64,000 nt of DNA from Hyperoplus lanceolatus (Eukaryota; Chordata; Actinopteri; Uranoscopiformes; Ammodytidae): positions 16,740,501-16,804,500 of the forward strand of contig CM049407.1 of assembly GCA_026929865.2 (NCBI GenBank), given 5' to 3'. This document shows, one piece after another, positions 1 through 11,502 of this stretch (the first letter of the stretch is position 1; each line of letters starts with the position of its first letter). The position numbers and the translations under genes are program-made. The notes beneath the pieces were generated by a model, which saw nothing but the letters and a program-made list of their open reading frames with translations, was not told where the DNA came from and searched no databases.

Positions 1-632
1 GGTAAACTGAGACAGACCAGATAAATCAAGGGGGTAAACTGACCCACTTACTTTTTCCACTCTGAAACTACCATAACAACACATGTTGTAACAGTTACAA
101 TCCTGACAGCTAGCTTGAAAATCAAATATTCCAAAACACTTGAAAGTATCTCTGATCAAATACATCATATAATTCATATTCAATAATTAATATTCAAATG
201 ACAGATAGAACCAGTTAGATTAAAACACAGTCGGGTCAGAACACAGGACCCTTAGAGCCAGCTAGTGTCTGGGGGTCAGAGCAAAGAACAATCAGAACCA
301 GCTAGAACAGCCAGGGACTCAGAACACAGGACTAGACCCAGCTGTAATTTTCCATCTTATGAGTCTTCGATTTAATATTTATTTTATTTAATATTTTATT
401 GGGATCATTCATTGAATAAAGACATACTATTTAGAGTCTATTGATGTTAAATGTCACTCTCCTGTCCCCCACATACATGCATGCCAAACCATGCCCTTGC
501 TGACACCCCTTCAACCATCAATCCCCACCTCCAGTCCACCTTTGTCTTTTGTCTTATCAAACTAGTCTCCTTGCTACCTCAAATATAATGTATTAATTAA
601 AAGAGGGCACAGACACTGTCTCACTTTACCCC
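1..632. repeat. Possible inverted-repeat element cut by the window edge
   Basis: The first 15 bases (ggtaaactgagacag) match, with one mismatch, the reverse complement of ctgtctcactttacccc at 616-632. This suggests a non-coding DNA element whose left tip lies a couple of bases outside the window. No target-site duplication can be tested. The interior has no usable ORF. A similar string (gtgtctcacattaccc) recurs near 1777, so the true right end could also lie further right. Confidence 0.3.
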
Positions 633-975
633 ACAGCATTTGACTCACTTAACCCCACTGCCACAATTTGAGAAAGACTACCTCTCTCAGCAATTCAGGC
701 TAATCAGCAGTCATCATCATCACATGGTTTCATATGTTGGTAGTTCATCAACATGTATGATAGAAGTTTTTCTACCTGAATCAATTTGCTTTGGCACAAC
801 AATCGATTAAGTTGACAGCAAGAAAATTTACTTTTACATGCAAAAAATAAATTTTTGTGAAAAAAACATGCTTACAGCATCACCATGAGGTCCTCTCTTT
901 CATGGCCAAGGGGAAATGAGAGGGGCTTGAAAACATATATCTCCCATGACCAAAAATGTGTTCCATTGCCTAGAT
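633..975. other. Intergenic sequence, no gene seen
   Basis: AT-rich sequence with no ORF, RNA gene or clear repeat that I can support. It ends at the 8-bp duplication flanking the next hAT element. Confidence 0.5.
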
Positions 976-1760
976 CAGTGGTTTTCAAACTGTGTTTTTT
1001 ATATTAAGATCACGGCATAGCTGGACAATAGTTCTTCTGCTTCGTTCCTCTCAATGCATCTAAATGCATTCATTATATTACAGAGAAATAGGTCTCGGTA
1101 AAGAAAAAGAGCACCAAGCCCAACCCAGAGGACCCTGCATAATTTTTTTTATTTTAAATCAATATGTTTACGGAAAAGCCATGTGTCTTTCTTCAACAGC
1201 TTCTAATTCATCAGACCCAGTGTCTTCAAATTATTTGTTCACATACAATTCCTCATATTTAGCCTCTTAAATTTCCTCTCAAAGTGCACCAGCTTCATGC
1301 ATTTCACTTTAAAAAGGTGAAAAAAAATCTCCCGGGGGGCATACCCCCGGACCCCTCTAGGAGGGTCTGGTTCTCCACTAGCTACTATTTTCCTCCATCA
1401 GGACATTGGAGGCTCTAGCGAAAACACTGGGTGTGTAAATGACATTTAATTAGTTAATAATTTGGGCAAGTCTGTCTGCCTATCTTTCTCACTCCGCTGC
1501 ACACTCAGTCACTACTATCCATGCTTAATGGAGGCAGTATTAAAACAGTGGATTAAGATGCTAAATGTATTAAAAAATGTGTTTAAAAACGCACACATTT
1601 TTTTAGAATGTTTCAAAAATATGTTTCAATTTGTAAAATAATTAAAAGATCTTTCAAAACACACAGGGATTTAGAAAAAAAATATGTTTGGGGGGGGGGG
1701 GCTCCGCTGAAATATGTTCTCTGAGGGGGGGCTCACTCTCTCACACTTCTCAAACCCCTG
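976..1760. mobile_element. hAT DNA transposon, non-autonomous (Charlie-like ends)
   Basis: The element is bounded by a perfect 8-bp target-site duplication gcctagat (968-975 and 1761-1768), the size expected of hAT elements. It opens with cagtggttttcaaactgtg and closes with an imperfect inverted counterpart (ttctcaaacccctg). It encodes no transposase. It contains a G-run/C-run module at 1329-1358 (ggggggcatacccccgga) that recurs in two other hAT elements of this window (11044-11075, and inverted at 43482-43510). Confidence 0.82.
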
Positions 1761-1851
1761 GCCTAGATACAGGGGGTGTCTCACATTACCCGATTGGCTC
1801 ACATTCCCCCGTTCTCCCCTATATATTGAAACAATTTACTCTCTTGAACCC

Positions 1852-1854
<3 letters not shown>

Positions 1855-1911
<57 letters not shown>
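1855..1911. repeat. (TA)n microsatellite
   Basis: Uninterrupted TA dinucleotide run of about 57 bases. Any reading frame through it gives only an alternating Ile-Tyr artefact. Confidence 0.97.
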
Positions 1912-1914
<3 letters not shown>

Positions 1915-2311
1915 CTTTTATGGTCAAAAATGTGTACAGGAACTTTTTCTTCTTCTTAATGAGTATTTCATCTTACTGGACCCAACCCTCCCTCCCCCAA
2001 ACATCACAACTCAGACTCAATAAACTAATTCAAAGTCAACTCAAAATCACCTCTTTAAGAAAGCATAATGACACCTTACTCCACTCAAAACCTTATTTTT
2101 CTTTTGCTGTATTTATTTTTTATTTTTCTACATGTATGATTTTCTATGATGTAAAGTGTCTATGAGTGACCTCCAAAAAGCGCTATGTAAATTCTATCAA
2201 TTATTATTATTAACAGTCAAGTGATGACCAATGCCTCTGCTATTGGTTGCAGGGGGAACTGTCAAGTTTGAATTAATCCAATGTATTTAAACACACCTGC
2301 TGCTGCTGTAA
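1912..2311. other. Intergenic sequence, no gene seen
   Basis: Low-complexity AT-rich sequence with no supported feature. An 81-codon open frame here looks random in composition. Confidence 0.5.
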
Positions 2312-2658
2312 ATATCCCTTGTGCCCTCCTCGCCCATTTTTGTACATTTTTGAAGACTTTTTTTTTTGATTTGGTGATAATTTTTGCTGTGGTAAAGCTT
2401 TTGGCATGATTTTTTGCAGGAACTATTCTTTTGAGTCAAATTTTTGAAATCCAATATCCTTTACTCTTAGATGTCTTTTATACTCTGTCAGTAAATTTAC
2501 TACCCTCTCACCACCTTCGACCCAAAAATGTCCACGCTCACAAAAAGTGCTATTAAATCATCATACATCAATATTTTTTTCTACTTTTTTTTGCATACAT
2601 CTCTTAAACAACTTCTTACCGGCTCATAACTACCAAACATTCAATAATTTTCAAGGAA

Positions 2659-2811
2659 GGTGTACAGTGTCGGTCGAGAGGGGAATCCACCCGCAGCCTG
2701 TGGGATGACCAGAGTGGGAGACCAGTTTTCAGGGCCACCATGTCCCACAAACGATTTGAAATGCTGAGTGCAGCCTCCGCTTTGACAATCGTCTCACCCT
2801 TCCTGCCCTTG
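2659..2811 (+). pseudogene. piggyBac transposase fragment, early catalytic region (plus strand)
   Basis: Reading from 2659 gives GESTRSLWDDQSGRPVFRAT and then MSHKRFEMLS. This is the region that in PGBD/piggyBac transposases (DDE_Tnp_1_7) lies at the start of the catalytic domain. The frame shifts near 2767: the continuation SLRFDNRLTLPAL is in another frame. It ends at about 2811, where the sequence switches to the opposite-strand N-terminal fragment. It is a dead relic with no start codon of its own. Confidence comes from the continuous family-like spacing of the RG-ES, LW, FRATMS, RF and LRFDNR motifs. Confidence 0.75.
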
Positions 2812-3252
2812 TAAGTTGGTCATTCCCACAATCAGCTGGATCATTTCAGGAGTGATGAAAAGGTGAAATGACAATGCTATATCGTGGATCCTTGATATTG
2901 CATATCGTGTAGGCCCTAGAATCATGCCGGTGGGTGCGGGAATGCAGCGTAAGGTATTGGCATGAGAAGGTGACCACACTTGCCGGTTGTTCGCTGTCCA
3001 CTCAACGTTAGGATGGACAGGATCCTCTGTCTCGTCTTCACTGGAGGAAATAGCACTCACCGTAGTGGAGGTATTGAGTGGAAATTTAACATCAGATTCC
3101 CCTGGGAAGTCTTCTTCGGAGTCTTGCAGCTCGCTGTCTGAAGATTGCTCCAGGACCATCTCTAAAACCTCTCTATCACTAAAACGCCTCTTCATTTTTG
3201 CTCCTTCTCTTTCTCCAGCTCTTTCTCCTTCTCTTTCTCGTTCTCTGCCCAC
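2812..3252 (-). pseudogene. piggyBac transposase N-terminal fragment (minus strand)
   Basis: This minus-strand frame of 152 codons opens with an Arg/Glu repeat from simple sequence. A likelier start is the internal Met before KRRFSDREVLEMV (about 3195). An acidic, Ser-rich stretch (SSDSELQDSEEDFPGESD) and then ITPEMIQLIVGMTN follow, the usual N-terminal layout of PGBD transposases. The family-like sequence stops at MTNLQG (about 2812). Past that point the frame merely reads the back of the plus-strand fragment. The next domain of the protein lies next door in inverted orientation, so the element has been rearranged. Confidence 0.72.
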
Positions 3253-3759
3253 TATTGGAATGACACCTCAGTCAAGCTGCATGTTTAACTTTGGCTGTGA
3301 AAGCAGCCAGGTGCATAAACACACTAACTGTTGTTTTCCTTTTTGTTTTTGAGTACATCAAAGGCAGAAGGCCATGTTTTACTCAAGCACCTCACATGAA
3401 ACACATCCTTCAAAAGATGCCCTTTTCACCCCTGAAATGATCAGTGCATGCTTACAGTTTCACACTGACTCTTACACACGCACACACACACACACAGACA
3501 GAAAAGCTATTGGGCTCCCCTGGTAGTCACACTGCTCCATATAAGAACGGTCAAAAATACAAGAATTTCATGCATGGACCTACAATGGGAAAATAGTTAA
3601 ATCTAGTGGAATACAGTAAAAATGTCAAATATGACTGCTTCTCTTCTAAATGAAATGCTAACATTACAAAATGCATGGTTTAATAGTAGAAATGCAATGA
3701 GATTAAAAAAGGTGGTTTTCAATGGAAGTGGATGGGGCACTTTCTGCCTCGAAGGAGTA

Positions 3760-4680
3760 TCTGGCACTACATAGAAAATACTAATGCAATCAAATCAAAT
3801 TGGTTGCTAATCTTTGACATATCCCATACTCTAATCACCACTAATGCCTCATCCCCCTACTATTTATTATATGGAAAATAATTCACTTTTTGTGTGTTTT
3901 TTTATCAATGATAAATACTTCTAATAATTAAAGTGGCATTTAAAGAGTTAAAATCCTAAAATGTATCAAATAGTTGGTCATTTTGATCAGGGCTGAAGTT
4001 GATTAAGGGATTCAAGTTTCGTTTTTTTACACTTTTCCATTTTTTCTCTTTGACTACCGACTCCACACCATCCTCATCCCCCTCTTTTTTATTATGGAAA
4101 ATTCCTTTTTTGGGTTTTTTTTCAATGATAAATACTTCTAAAAATTAAAGTGGGATTTAAAGAGTTAAAATCCTAAAATGTTCAAAGTTGGTCTTTGACG
4201 GGCGAAGGATAGTCAAGCAAAAAAAATCAGAAAAAAATATTGATGTATGAGGATTTTATTGCAGATTATTTGTGTGTACATTTTTGGGTCGAAGGTGGTG
4301 AGAGGGTGCTTAATGTTTCACCTGGCACTACATAAAAAATACTAATGCAATCAAATCAATTTTGTTGCTAATCTTTGACATATCCAAGACTCCAATCACC
4401 ATTAATGCCACATCCCCCTACTATTTGTATTATGGAAAATAATTCACTTTTTGTGTTTTTTTGTAAAAAATATTGAAATAATTCAAATACTTAAACTGGC
4501 ATTTAATGGGTTAAAATCCTGAAAATTATTGAATGTTTGGTAGTTTTGAGCCGGTAAGAAGTTGTTTAAGAGATGTATGCAAAAAAAATTAGAAAAAAAT
4601 ATTGATGTATGATGATTTAATAGCACTTTTTGTGAGCGTGGACATTTTTGGGTCGAAGGTGGTGAGAGGGTAGTAAATTT
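3760..4680. repeat. Three diverged tandem copies of a ~280-bp unit
   Basis: Units beginning near 3760, 4040 and 4320 share blocks such as aatgataaatacttcta, ttaaaatcctaaaatg and ttgggtcgaaggtggtgaga. They show clear internal duplication of the subterminal region of the piggyBac-like element. They are non-coding. Confidence 0.75.
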
Positions 4681-4700
4681 GAAGGGGGCACAAGGGATAT

Positions 4701-4910
4701 ACTATAGCCTTAATGGCCGATTTAATTTAGACCAATGCTGTAGCGGTCAAAATGGCTTATGTTTTCTTTTATTTTTTTCACATTTTATTTATTTCTGTAA
4801 TAAATATCTTCTGTGATTCTTGATTCCTGCCGTATCTTCTCCACATGCCCTGTGGTTGCCCTCAGTGTGTTTCCAACTACTCCTGAAACCTGATCCCCTA
4901 AACCGAGAAG
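4701..4910. other. Short spacer between two elements
   Basis: Contains no supported feature. The 82-codon minus-strand frame starting in the next element runs into it but has no family resemblance. Confidence 0.4.
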
Positions 4911-7452
4911 CCCCTGACTGCGGCCCGCAGCCAACGTTGAGGGGGAGGAGACATTGAGGGGGCCGGCACATTGAGGGGGGGGAGCCTAAGACCACATTGA
5001 GGGGGACGGCGCTCAGTCTCTCACATTCACTCCTCAAGCAGGCTAATGCTAGCGCTATGTTAAGCTAGCGGGAGCCCACGCTGTTAATTAAATACAAACA
5101 CATGGCACGGGAGTGTTGTGACTGGCTATCTTTCTTGCAGGGTACCTATTACAATGTTAAACGTAGCCTATACTACTTGCTGTAGTTTGGTCTGACTTTG
5201 GCAGTTGGCATTGTTACATCCGTAGTAACACCAAAATAAGAGTCCTTGTTACATCCAGTTTAGCAATATCAAAATAAGAGTCCTGCATGGAGCAGTAGCA
5301 TACAGGGAATGGGCCCTTTTTGTGCCAGCGATCACACCATTTTTGATCAAAGATGTGGTTTTACTTCATATTTTTAACTAAAATCAATATTCTTATGATT
5401 GCCATAAATATTAAAGACATAGTTAAACAAACAGTATATATTTTTTATAAGCTTAAAGGAATACATACCATAAAGGTGTGACAGAGTTGAAACTAGGGTA
5501 ACAGGGTTGAAAATGGTAACGGGGTTGAAGGGGACATATACAAATTAGAGTTTATTTTAGACTCAAATTGCTTTCAACATGCATTAGGTAAAAACAATTC
5601 TAATAATTCATTTTAATGAATAGATAACTTCACGATCACAGTACCGGATTGGTGGAATGACTCGAATACATTTTGTGAAACAACATTTTATCAAGCTGAC
5701 CTGGCATATTAAATACCCCTTTCTTGTGAAGACCCATAGCTATTATGGATTGTATCCACAGAATATACATGCTGTTACAGCCATCCTGTTCTTTACCTTG
5801 AATATGTGTGTATTAATTATTAGTAATATTAATTGAATTATTCGATGGCAAGGGGCGTGTTTTGGGCCGCAAATTCGCCTGAGAATGGCAGCCGGTGTCA
5901 GTCTGGCAATGTCACAATCAAGTGCAGACACTGTGGAAACATAAGTTTGACCGCTTTAATTTAAATGTTTGTTTTCCAGCACCTTAACACCGTATATTAA
6001 ACACCACAGTTAATGCCCCGGAGGCATCGCTTTGCCTTGCTGTGCATACATGTATCCATGATCAGTTAAAGCCTCAAAGTGTTATATGCCTGGAAAATCC
6101 TGTCCTTGTTCAGGAAGGAAATCTTTTCAGTAAGGGTTCACAAGTGTCATCTATAGTCTACTTACAGTAGTGTGTGTCTGGAAATATTGTAAAAAATGCA
6201 ATTAATCATTTAACAATTCAAACATCTTTATTTTAAGATACTTTTGTTATTGAGTCACATTTTAGGTCAGCCCTGAAACACTACAGCTTGTGAAAATAAA
6301 CAATATTAACGGTTTTAATAGATTGTGCAATTGTCCCTTTGTTGCTGTTAAAATAGACTCATCCATATAGAATTATGGTGACTATGGCAAGAGAGAGTAT
6401 AAGGTAAAAATAAGGACAATATGTGTTCTTTGATTGTTCTACACTTTATTGATTAGTTATCTTTTCTGTTAATAGTTTACTATGTATTTTTTGTAGTTGT
6501 TATTTTTACATTGTTCTGTTGAATAATAAGACTGTTGTTAGGGCTGCTGTGATTGGTGTAACTTAATGTGCGTCACACCTGTAGCATTTAGTTATGTCTA
6601 ATTGAGGTATATCTTTAAGCCTTGAATGTGGTCACATTGCATCTGTTAAGGTCATACCTTGGGGTCACAGTGACCCCTTCATAGTTCCCCATATCTTATT
6701 TTGACTCTTACTTAATTCATAGGCAGCTGGGCCTGCAACCGTCACAGACAGACAGGTACAGGAGTTCTCTTTAGCACATGTCACATTGTTTACAGTGCAC
6801 ACTTAATCATTGTACATACATATATACTTGCTTTTGTAAGTATAGATCTCATTGCTGACCCTTGGGAGACACAACACTAATTTAACACTCACAGGATCAT
6901 CTATGTCCTCATAAGTGAACTGTTACAAGATAGCAAAAGCAATCAACATAGTAGGAAGGGATGTCCATTGTTAACCTGTTGACCTTTAAGAAGATATTTA
7001 ACCGGTTAATACTATAGGTTAAACATAAAATTATCTAAATGTTTCTTATATCCGGTTATTATTCCAAGTAGGGCCTATGCTACTGCTGCATGCAGGACTC
7101 TTATTTTGATATCACTAAACCGGATGTAAGAATGCGTTCTTCATGCAAATAATTAAACAAGTCGTTTAGGTTATGCATAACTTTATAATAGGTCGATGGT
7201 ACGCAGCAAGAAAGATAGCAAGTCATAATACTCCCGTGCCATCTCTCTGTAACATTTAATAAAGAGCGTGGGCTACCGCTAGCTTAACGGCTGCAGCGGA
7301 CCTCTACGAGTGAATGTGTGAGAAAGAGACGGACAAGCAGACAGCGAGCGCCTGCTCAAGCTCCCCCCCCTCAATGTGCCGGCCCCCTCAATGTCTCCTC
7401 CTCCTCAACGTCTCCTCCCCCTCAACGTCCGTCTGCGGGCCGCAGTCAGGGG
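4911..7452. mobile_element. Non-coding DNA transposon with perfect 20-bp palindromic ends and long TIRs
   Basis: The left end cccctgactgcggcccgcag (4911-4930) is the exact reverse complement of 7433-7452. Its inner part, ctgcggcccgcag, is close to self-palindromic. Beyond the tips the arms stay related for roughly 400 bp (4911-5310 against about 7075-7452), including repeated acattgaggggg motifs. The middle holds no recognisable transposase. I could not find a target-site duplication (ccgagaag on the left, taccacag on the right), so the superfamily is not assigned. It could be a foldback-type element or an old non-autonomous DNA transposon. Confidence 0.8.
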
Positions 7453-8085
7453 TACCACAGCACCTGCTCTTCATTCTCCCATGAAGTCCCCTGTTCATGC
7501 TTTTGCCTCCCTGCCTCTTGCTTATGGCCTTAGATAAGTCTCAATATTAATGAATGCTCAGAGAAGGATTCACACTTGTATTTTGTGATTTATATATAAA
7601 TGACTCTCTTCTCTCAAATACATTTCAATGCACACACAAATGGATACCGTCATATATAAATGTAAAATAAATCCATCTATAATAAAAAGTTTCACAAACA
7701 CATTTCCGATCCACACAAATGTGTCTTGTTTTAAATAAATGTAATATAATTTCATAAATATATGAATTTAAAAAAGATTTTGAATTTTCATCAAAAATGT
7801 GTTTGGATGTTGTTACATTTATATACAAAATGTTACATTTGAATTTACAAAATGCTTTTAATTTGTGAACTTCCTTGCATTCATGTGTGAATTTGTCTGT
7901 ATTTGTGTGTGGAATTTTGAGACTCCTCTGACGTCGCTGGTTTCACAAATGCGTTTTTTTCAACCAGGAACTACCTATAGCCAATCGGATGTCTTCCTCG
8001 TTTTCAGCCAATCACATGAGCGCAGTCTCACAAGGGTCAAAACTGCCGTGGAGTTGTTTTGCCGCAGTGGACCACGTTTTTGGTG
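7453..8085. other. Intergenic sequence, no gene seen
   Basis: AT-rich stretch with many short TA/AAAT words. None of the short open frames is supported. Confidence 0.45.
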
Positions 8086-8849
8086 AATCATAAACGAGTC
8101 ACCAACAATTCCAGCGTCCATTTCTCCAAAGAAGAGTTTAGTAACTTTGGCTAAAAGGCTGCTGGCTTTGCAAAGCGGTTATGTCTAGCTGATGCCTGCA
8201 GGAGCTGCCATTCTTTACTTCAGACTTCACCGACCCCGTGCTGATTGCCGATCATGTAAGTCACTTATCAAGTATTTCACTTGTGTGTGTTGCTAACATT
8301 TAGCCCCAGCCCCGGTGTTTGAAGCTAACGTAGCTAACGGTGTTATCATAGTAGCCTACTACCGAATGTTTATTTTTAGCAGGTCATGCTAGCTACCTTG
8401 ATGACAATCACACAAAATATGGCCACTGAATTAAGAATTGTATTATACCCTAACAGAATATCTCTGTATTACAGCATTACAGACAGCCTATGCCAGAGTG
8501 AATGCTAGTGTTGAGGGCTAATGCAACATTGAGCCTGAACCTCTCATCTCTAGCCGGGACACTGGAGGACAGACGATGTGACCTACACCTGCAGTAGTTA
8601 AAGAACCATGGCGAAGAAATGGAACAGAGGTATGATGAAGAATCTACTCATGCTAATGTAGTTAAAGATATCCTAAACTACATAGAACTCTCTGTATATT
8701 ATATTTGATTGTTTCACTTAATAAGCTTATTAGGTGAACACTTAGACCGTGAAACGGAAACGCTCCGATGCTTCTTCTACTTGATCTTTGCTTCATAACG
8801 TCTTTCCAGGCATTTTTAAAAGGCAATGTCTCCATAATGAAGGGCCTGG
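8086..8849 (+). other. Possible 5' untranslated exons of the gene at 8850-9276
   Basis: A splice-donor-like site (atcat|gtaagt, at 8256) follows a region free of repeats. A second exon is suggested at 8554-8629 by the acceptor ctctcatctctag and the donor cagag|gtatga. A third begins at 8810 after tctttccag. Exon 2 holds an ATG (8608) whose frame would close after 24 codons inside exon 3, so it would act only as an upstream ORF. These are inferences from splice-site shape alone. Confidence 0.35.
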
Positions 8850-9276
8850 ATGGAAGCTGTGATTACACTCCTCTGGTTACTGACATTCACAAAGGTCAGC
8901 ACTTCATCCATCAACCTCTCTATACACCTACCTCTCAGCCTAGGTGTCCCTTCTGTATCGTTCAATCCATCAGCATTCCTTCACCATGAATTCACTACTT
9001 TGTGACTCAGTTCCTGCCATGATTGTGGTCCTACAGGTTACAACAAAAATGTATAACGACATTCCTAGAACACTGACAAAATTATGTTCAAAATTGTCAG
9101 CGCATTGGAAGTGTCTTGATCGATGGCAATCTTCAAATAGCTTTTTCTCTGATCACCAGGAGACAGAAAAAGATAATCTCCCAAAAATAAATGTCACAGC
9201 AGAAATTCAAGGCACTGAGGTGCATTGGGATTTCATTTTCCACTTACGAGATAAGTATAGAAGATGGCAGCTGTGA
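8850..9276 (+). CDS. Candidate two-coding-exon gene for a small secreted-type protein, family unknown
   Basis: Exon 3 would contribute 8850-8894: ATG plus 14 codons reading MEAVITLLWLLTFTK, a hydrophobic leader. A donor (aaag|gtcagc) follows. The acceptor gtcctacag opens the last exon at 9037, and the frame continues in phase 0 to a TGA at 9274-9276. The predicted product is 94 residues. It has two cysteines (LCSKL and WKCLD, 12 residues apart), one N-glycosylation sequon (NVT) and a basic C-terminus (DKYRRWQL). A polyadenylation-type AATAAA lies at 9420. I do not recognise the family. It could be a small cytokine-like or other fast-evolving secreted protein, a relic, or a chance frame. The phase match across the intron and the leader raise it above background. 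Confidence 0.38.
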
Positions 9277-9481
9277 TAATGCACAAAAAGATTTTGGACA
9301 AGCATACACTTGCGTGTGAAGATCAGATAGAACCATCTGTACAGTAAAGGTTAACAGCTGTATACCTTTTTGATAGAAAACAAAAGATATCAGATACTGT
9401 AAATAGCCCATCTACGAAGAATAAATCAAACAGCTACAGCAACGACAAAAGTTTTGGATTTTCACTGTAACTGTGACTCTT
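9277..9481. other. Possible 3' untranslated region of the 8850-9276 gene
   Basis: Contains AATAAA at 9420-9425, about 145 bases after the stop codon. Nothing else is seen. Confidence 0.3.
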
Positions 9482-9553
9482 GCCCCTTTTACACAGCCAG
9501 TGAAAGCCGTCAAAATGCCGGTCTTCTGCGTAAATGTCAGCATTGCAATATGG

Positions 9554-10309
9554 CAGGGGTGGCCAACCCGCGGCTCGCGAGCCGCATGCGGCTCTCTGCC
9601 CAGCTTCGTGCGGCTCTTCAGTTCATATCAAATTATGTGATTATAATTTTTTTTTTTTTTTTTTTTTATATATACTTTTTTTTTTGTGTGGGCCTATGTG
9701 TGTGCATGTTCGCAAACGTTTCATGCGGCTCTCATGTTGTCTATTATTTCATTTTTTATTTTATTAATGTGTAGGCCCTATGTGTATGCCTGTTCGCAAA
9801 TGTTTAATTGAGGACGCAACATAACGTTCGCAAATGTTTAATTGAGGACGCAACATAACGTTCGCAAACGTTTGGTGCGGACGCAACATAAAACTGCCCG
9901 CTCAGCTTGGAGGGAGGTTTTCCGTGAGTAAACTATTTGTGTCAAGTTCGCTCCGAAACAGAGTGGGAGAGTTCATATTTTTTGTTGAACGTTATGCCAA
10001 GCCATTCTGCCTTATTGCCAGGTGTCATTTGCGCATTTCAAGGCTTCAAATCTGCAGCGCCACTTCAGCTCTCTCCATGCTACAAGTAAGTCCCACAAAG
10101 CAACATGCATAGTAAGAGAAAAACGCTATTTTAAATTGTTATATTTTTGTTTGTGGACTTGGTTGAACTGAGAGTTTGTGTGTGAGGCAGTGCACACAAT
10201 GTTCATTGTTGAAAATGACTGCCCTGTCGTCTTTAGTCCAGTCCTGTCATTATCACAGGGGCGGCCTTAACGATCTGGGGGCCCGTTTCAAGTCCTAGTG
10301 TGGGGCCCC

Positions 10310-10340
<31 letters not shown>

Positions 10341-11350
10341 AAATAATGCTTGTGCATGCATGTGCAAGCTCCCCGCGAAAATAAAAACGCCCCCCCCCCT
10401 GAAATCTTACTGGCCACCCCAGTGCCCCCCCCCCCCAGTTCAAATGTTATTTTTTATTTTCATTTTATTTTTTTAATTACATTTTTTTCCTGATATGTAT
10501 CCTAGTTCAGAGATGATATGTATTTTTTTTTCTTTCTTAACTTTTTTTGATAGGTAGTTGCCAAGTTCATCACACAAACACTCCAATCCACTGATATGAG
10601 ATCAGTTTGCAATTTTCTATTACTAAATTAATGGTAGGACTGTGGCCACTAGAACTGGTCTCTGGTCAGCAAAGGTCTTGAAAACAGCATAAGTGTGCTT
10701 GTGACATGCGTGCCACCCATGCATGTGTATAGGCACGTGTCCCAGCAGATTTTTGAAATCTGAATAAAAAAATTTAAGTTTGTAGTTAGCGAGTGTAACA
10801 TGTTCTTAGCAAGGGCAGACTTTCATAAATAAAGGTTTATTTTTTTAGCAAGATATTTGGTCAAAAGCTAGTGGTCATCCGTCCCTCTGTCCAGTTGTTA
10901 GGCATCTGGCTGCTAGCAAGTTATGTTGTCTTGCTAATTTTACTATTCATCTGAGCTGAAATAAATATTGACTTTTTCCTTTATTATCTTCGTGAGAATG
11001 CACCAGAATGCTTAGATTACATGTTAAAAAAACAAAAAAATCTTCTGGGGGGGGATGCCCCCAGATCCCCCTTCAGGGGTTTAGTTTTCTGACAAACATT
11101 ACAATGGATACTAACATGATTTGGGCATTTGGGATTATAAATCATCTTTGAATTGGTTGTACAGCATATCACATGCTATTCATTCAGGGGTGCGATGGCC
11201 ACCCCACTCTAACTCTGTGGCCCACCTTGGCCACCCCCAGTCAAAATTTCCTGGAATCGCCACTGTGTGTACCCGTGTGTACGATGTGGCTCTTTGCAGT
11301 AACACAGTAAAAAATGTGGCTCTTTGTCTCTGACTGGTTGGCCACCCCTG
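9554..11350. mobile_element. hAT DNA transposon, non-autonomous
   Basis: A perfect 8-bp duplication caatatgg flanks it (9546-9553 and 11351-11358). Ends are caggggtggccaac on the left and gttggccacccctg on the right. The body repeats short G/C words (tgcggctct, gtggctcttt), carries poly-T runs, a 34-bp tandem repeat and the G-run/C-run module at 11044-11075. It encodes no transposase. It sits inside the Harbinger-like element and is therefore younger than it. Confidence 0.88.
9792..9889. repeat. 34-bp tandem repeat, about three copies
   Basis: The word gttcgcaaatgtttaattga recurs with a 34-bp period at 9792 and 9826, with a diverged third copy at 9860 (gttcgcaaacgtttggtgcg). It lies inside the hAT element. 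Confidence 0.85.
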
Positions 11351-11502
11351 CAATATGGGGTACGAGAGGCACAACAGATCGTGCCGAGAATTTTAATACC
11401 TCCGATGTAGTAAAATGGCCACCATGCACGATCTGTTTCACCTCCCTTTCTAAATGTGTCTACCTGTTGTTGCGGAACAGGGGCGGGTGTGACGTAACAT
11501 AG

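Larger units (their letters stand above)
2493..4680. repeat. Subterminal inverted repeat of the piggyBac-like element
   Basis: 2493-2652 (aaatttactaccctctcacc at its start) is nearly identical to the reverse complement of 4520-4680. The two arms enclose the transposase fragments. The right arm is also the last of three diverged tandem units. Confidence 0.85.
2312..4700. mobile_element. piggyBac-like DNA transposon, degraded and internally rearranged
   Basis: A perfect 14-bp inverted terminal repeat atatcccttgtgcc is present at 2312-2325 and, inverted, at 4687-4700. A second, subterminal inverted repeat of about 160 bp (2493-2652 against 4520-4680) lies inside it. Between them are two pieces of a PGBD-type transposase on opposite strands and three diverged tandem copies of the right-hand subterminal sequence. 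I do not see flanking TTAA directly at the tips, so the exact outer limits are uncertain. Assignment to piggyBac rests on the transposase pieces, not on the termini. Confidence 0.7.

Noticed and set aside
2987..3352. 121-codon Ser-rich plus-strand frame
   Set aside because: It is the antisense of the piggyBac N-terminal fragment and a Glu/Arg-coding simple repeat.
10256..11262. A further nested hAT inside 9554-11350, with a left end caggggcggccttaacga at 10256 and a right end near gaatcgccactg at 11262
   Set aside because: The end sequences look hAT-like, but the flanking eight bases (cattatca and tgtgtacc) do not match and the two tips differ. They may be parts of different relics, so no element is called.
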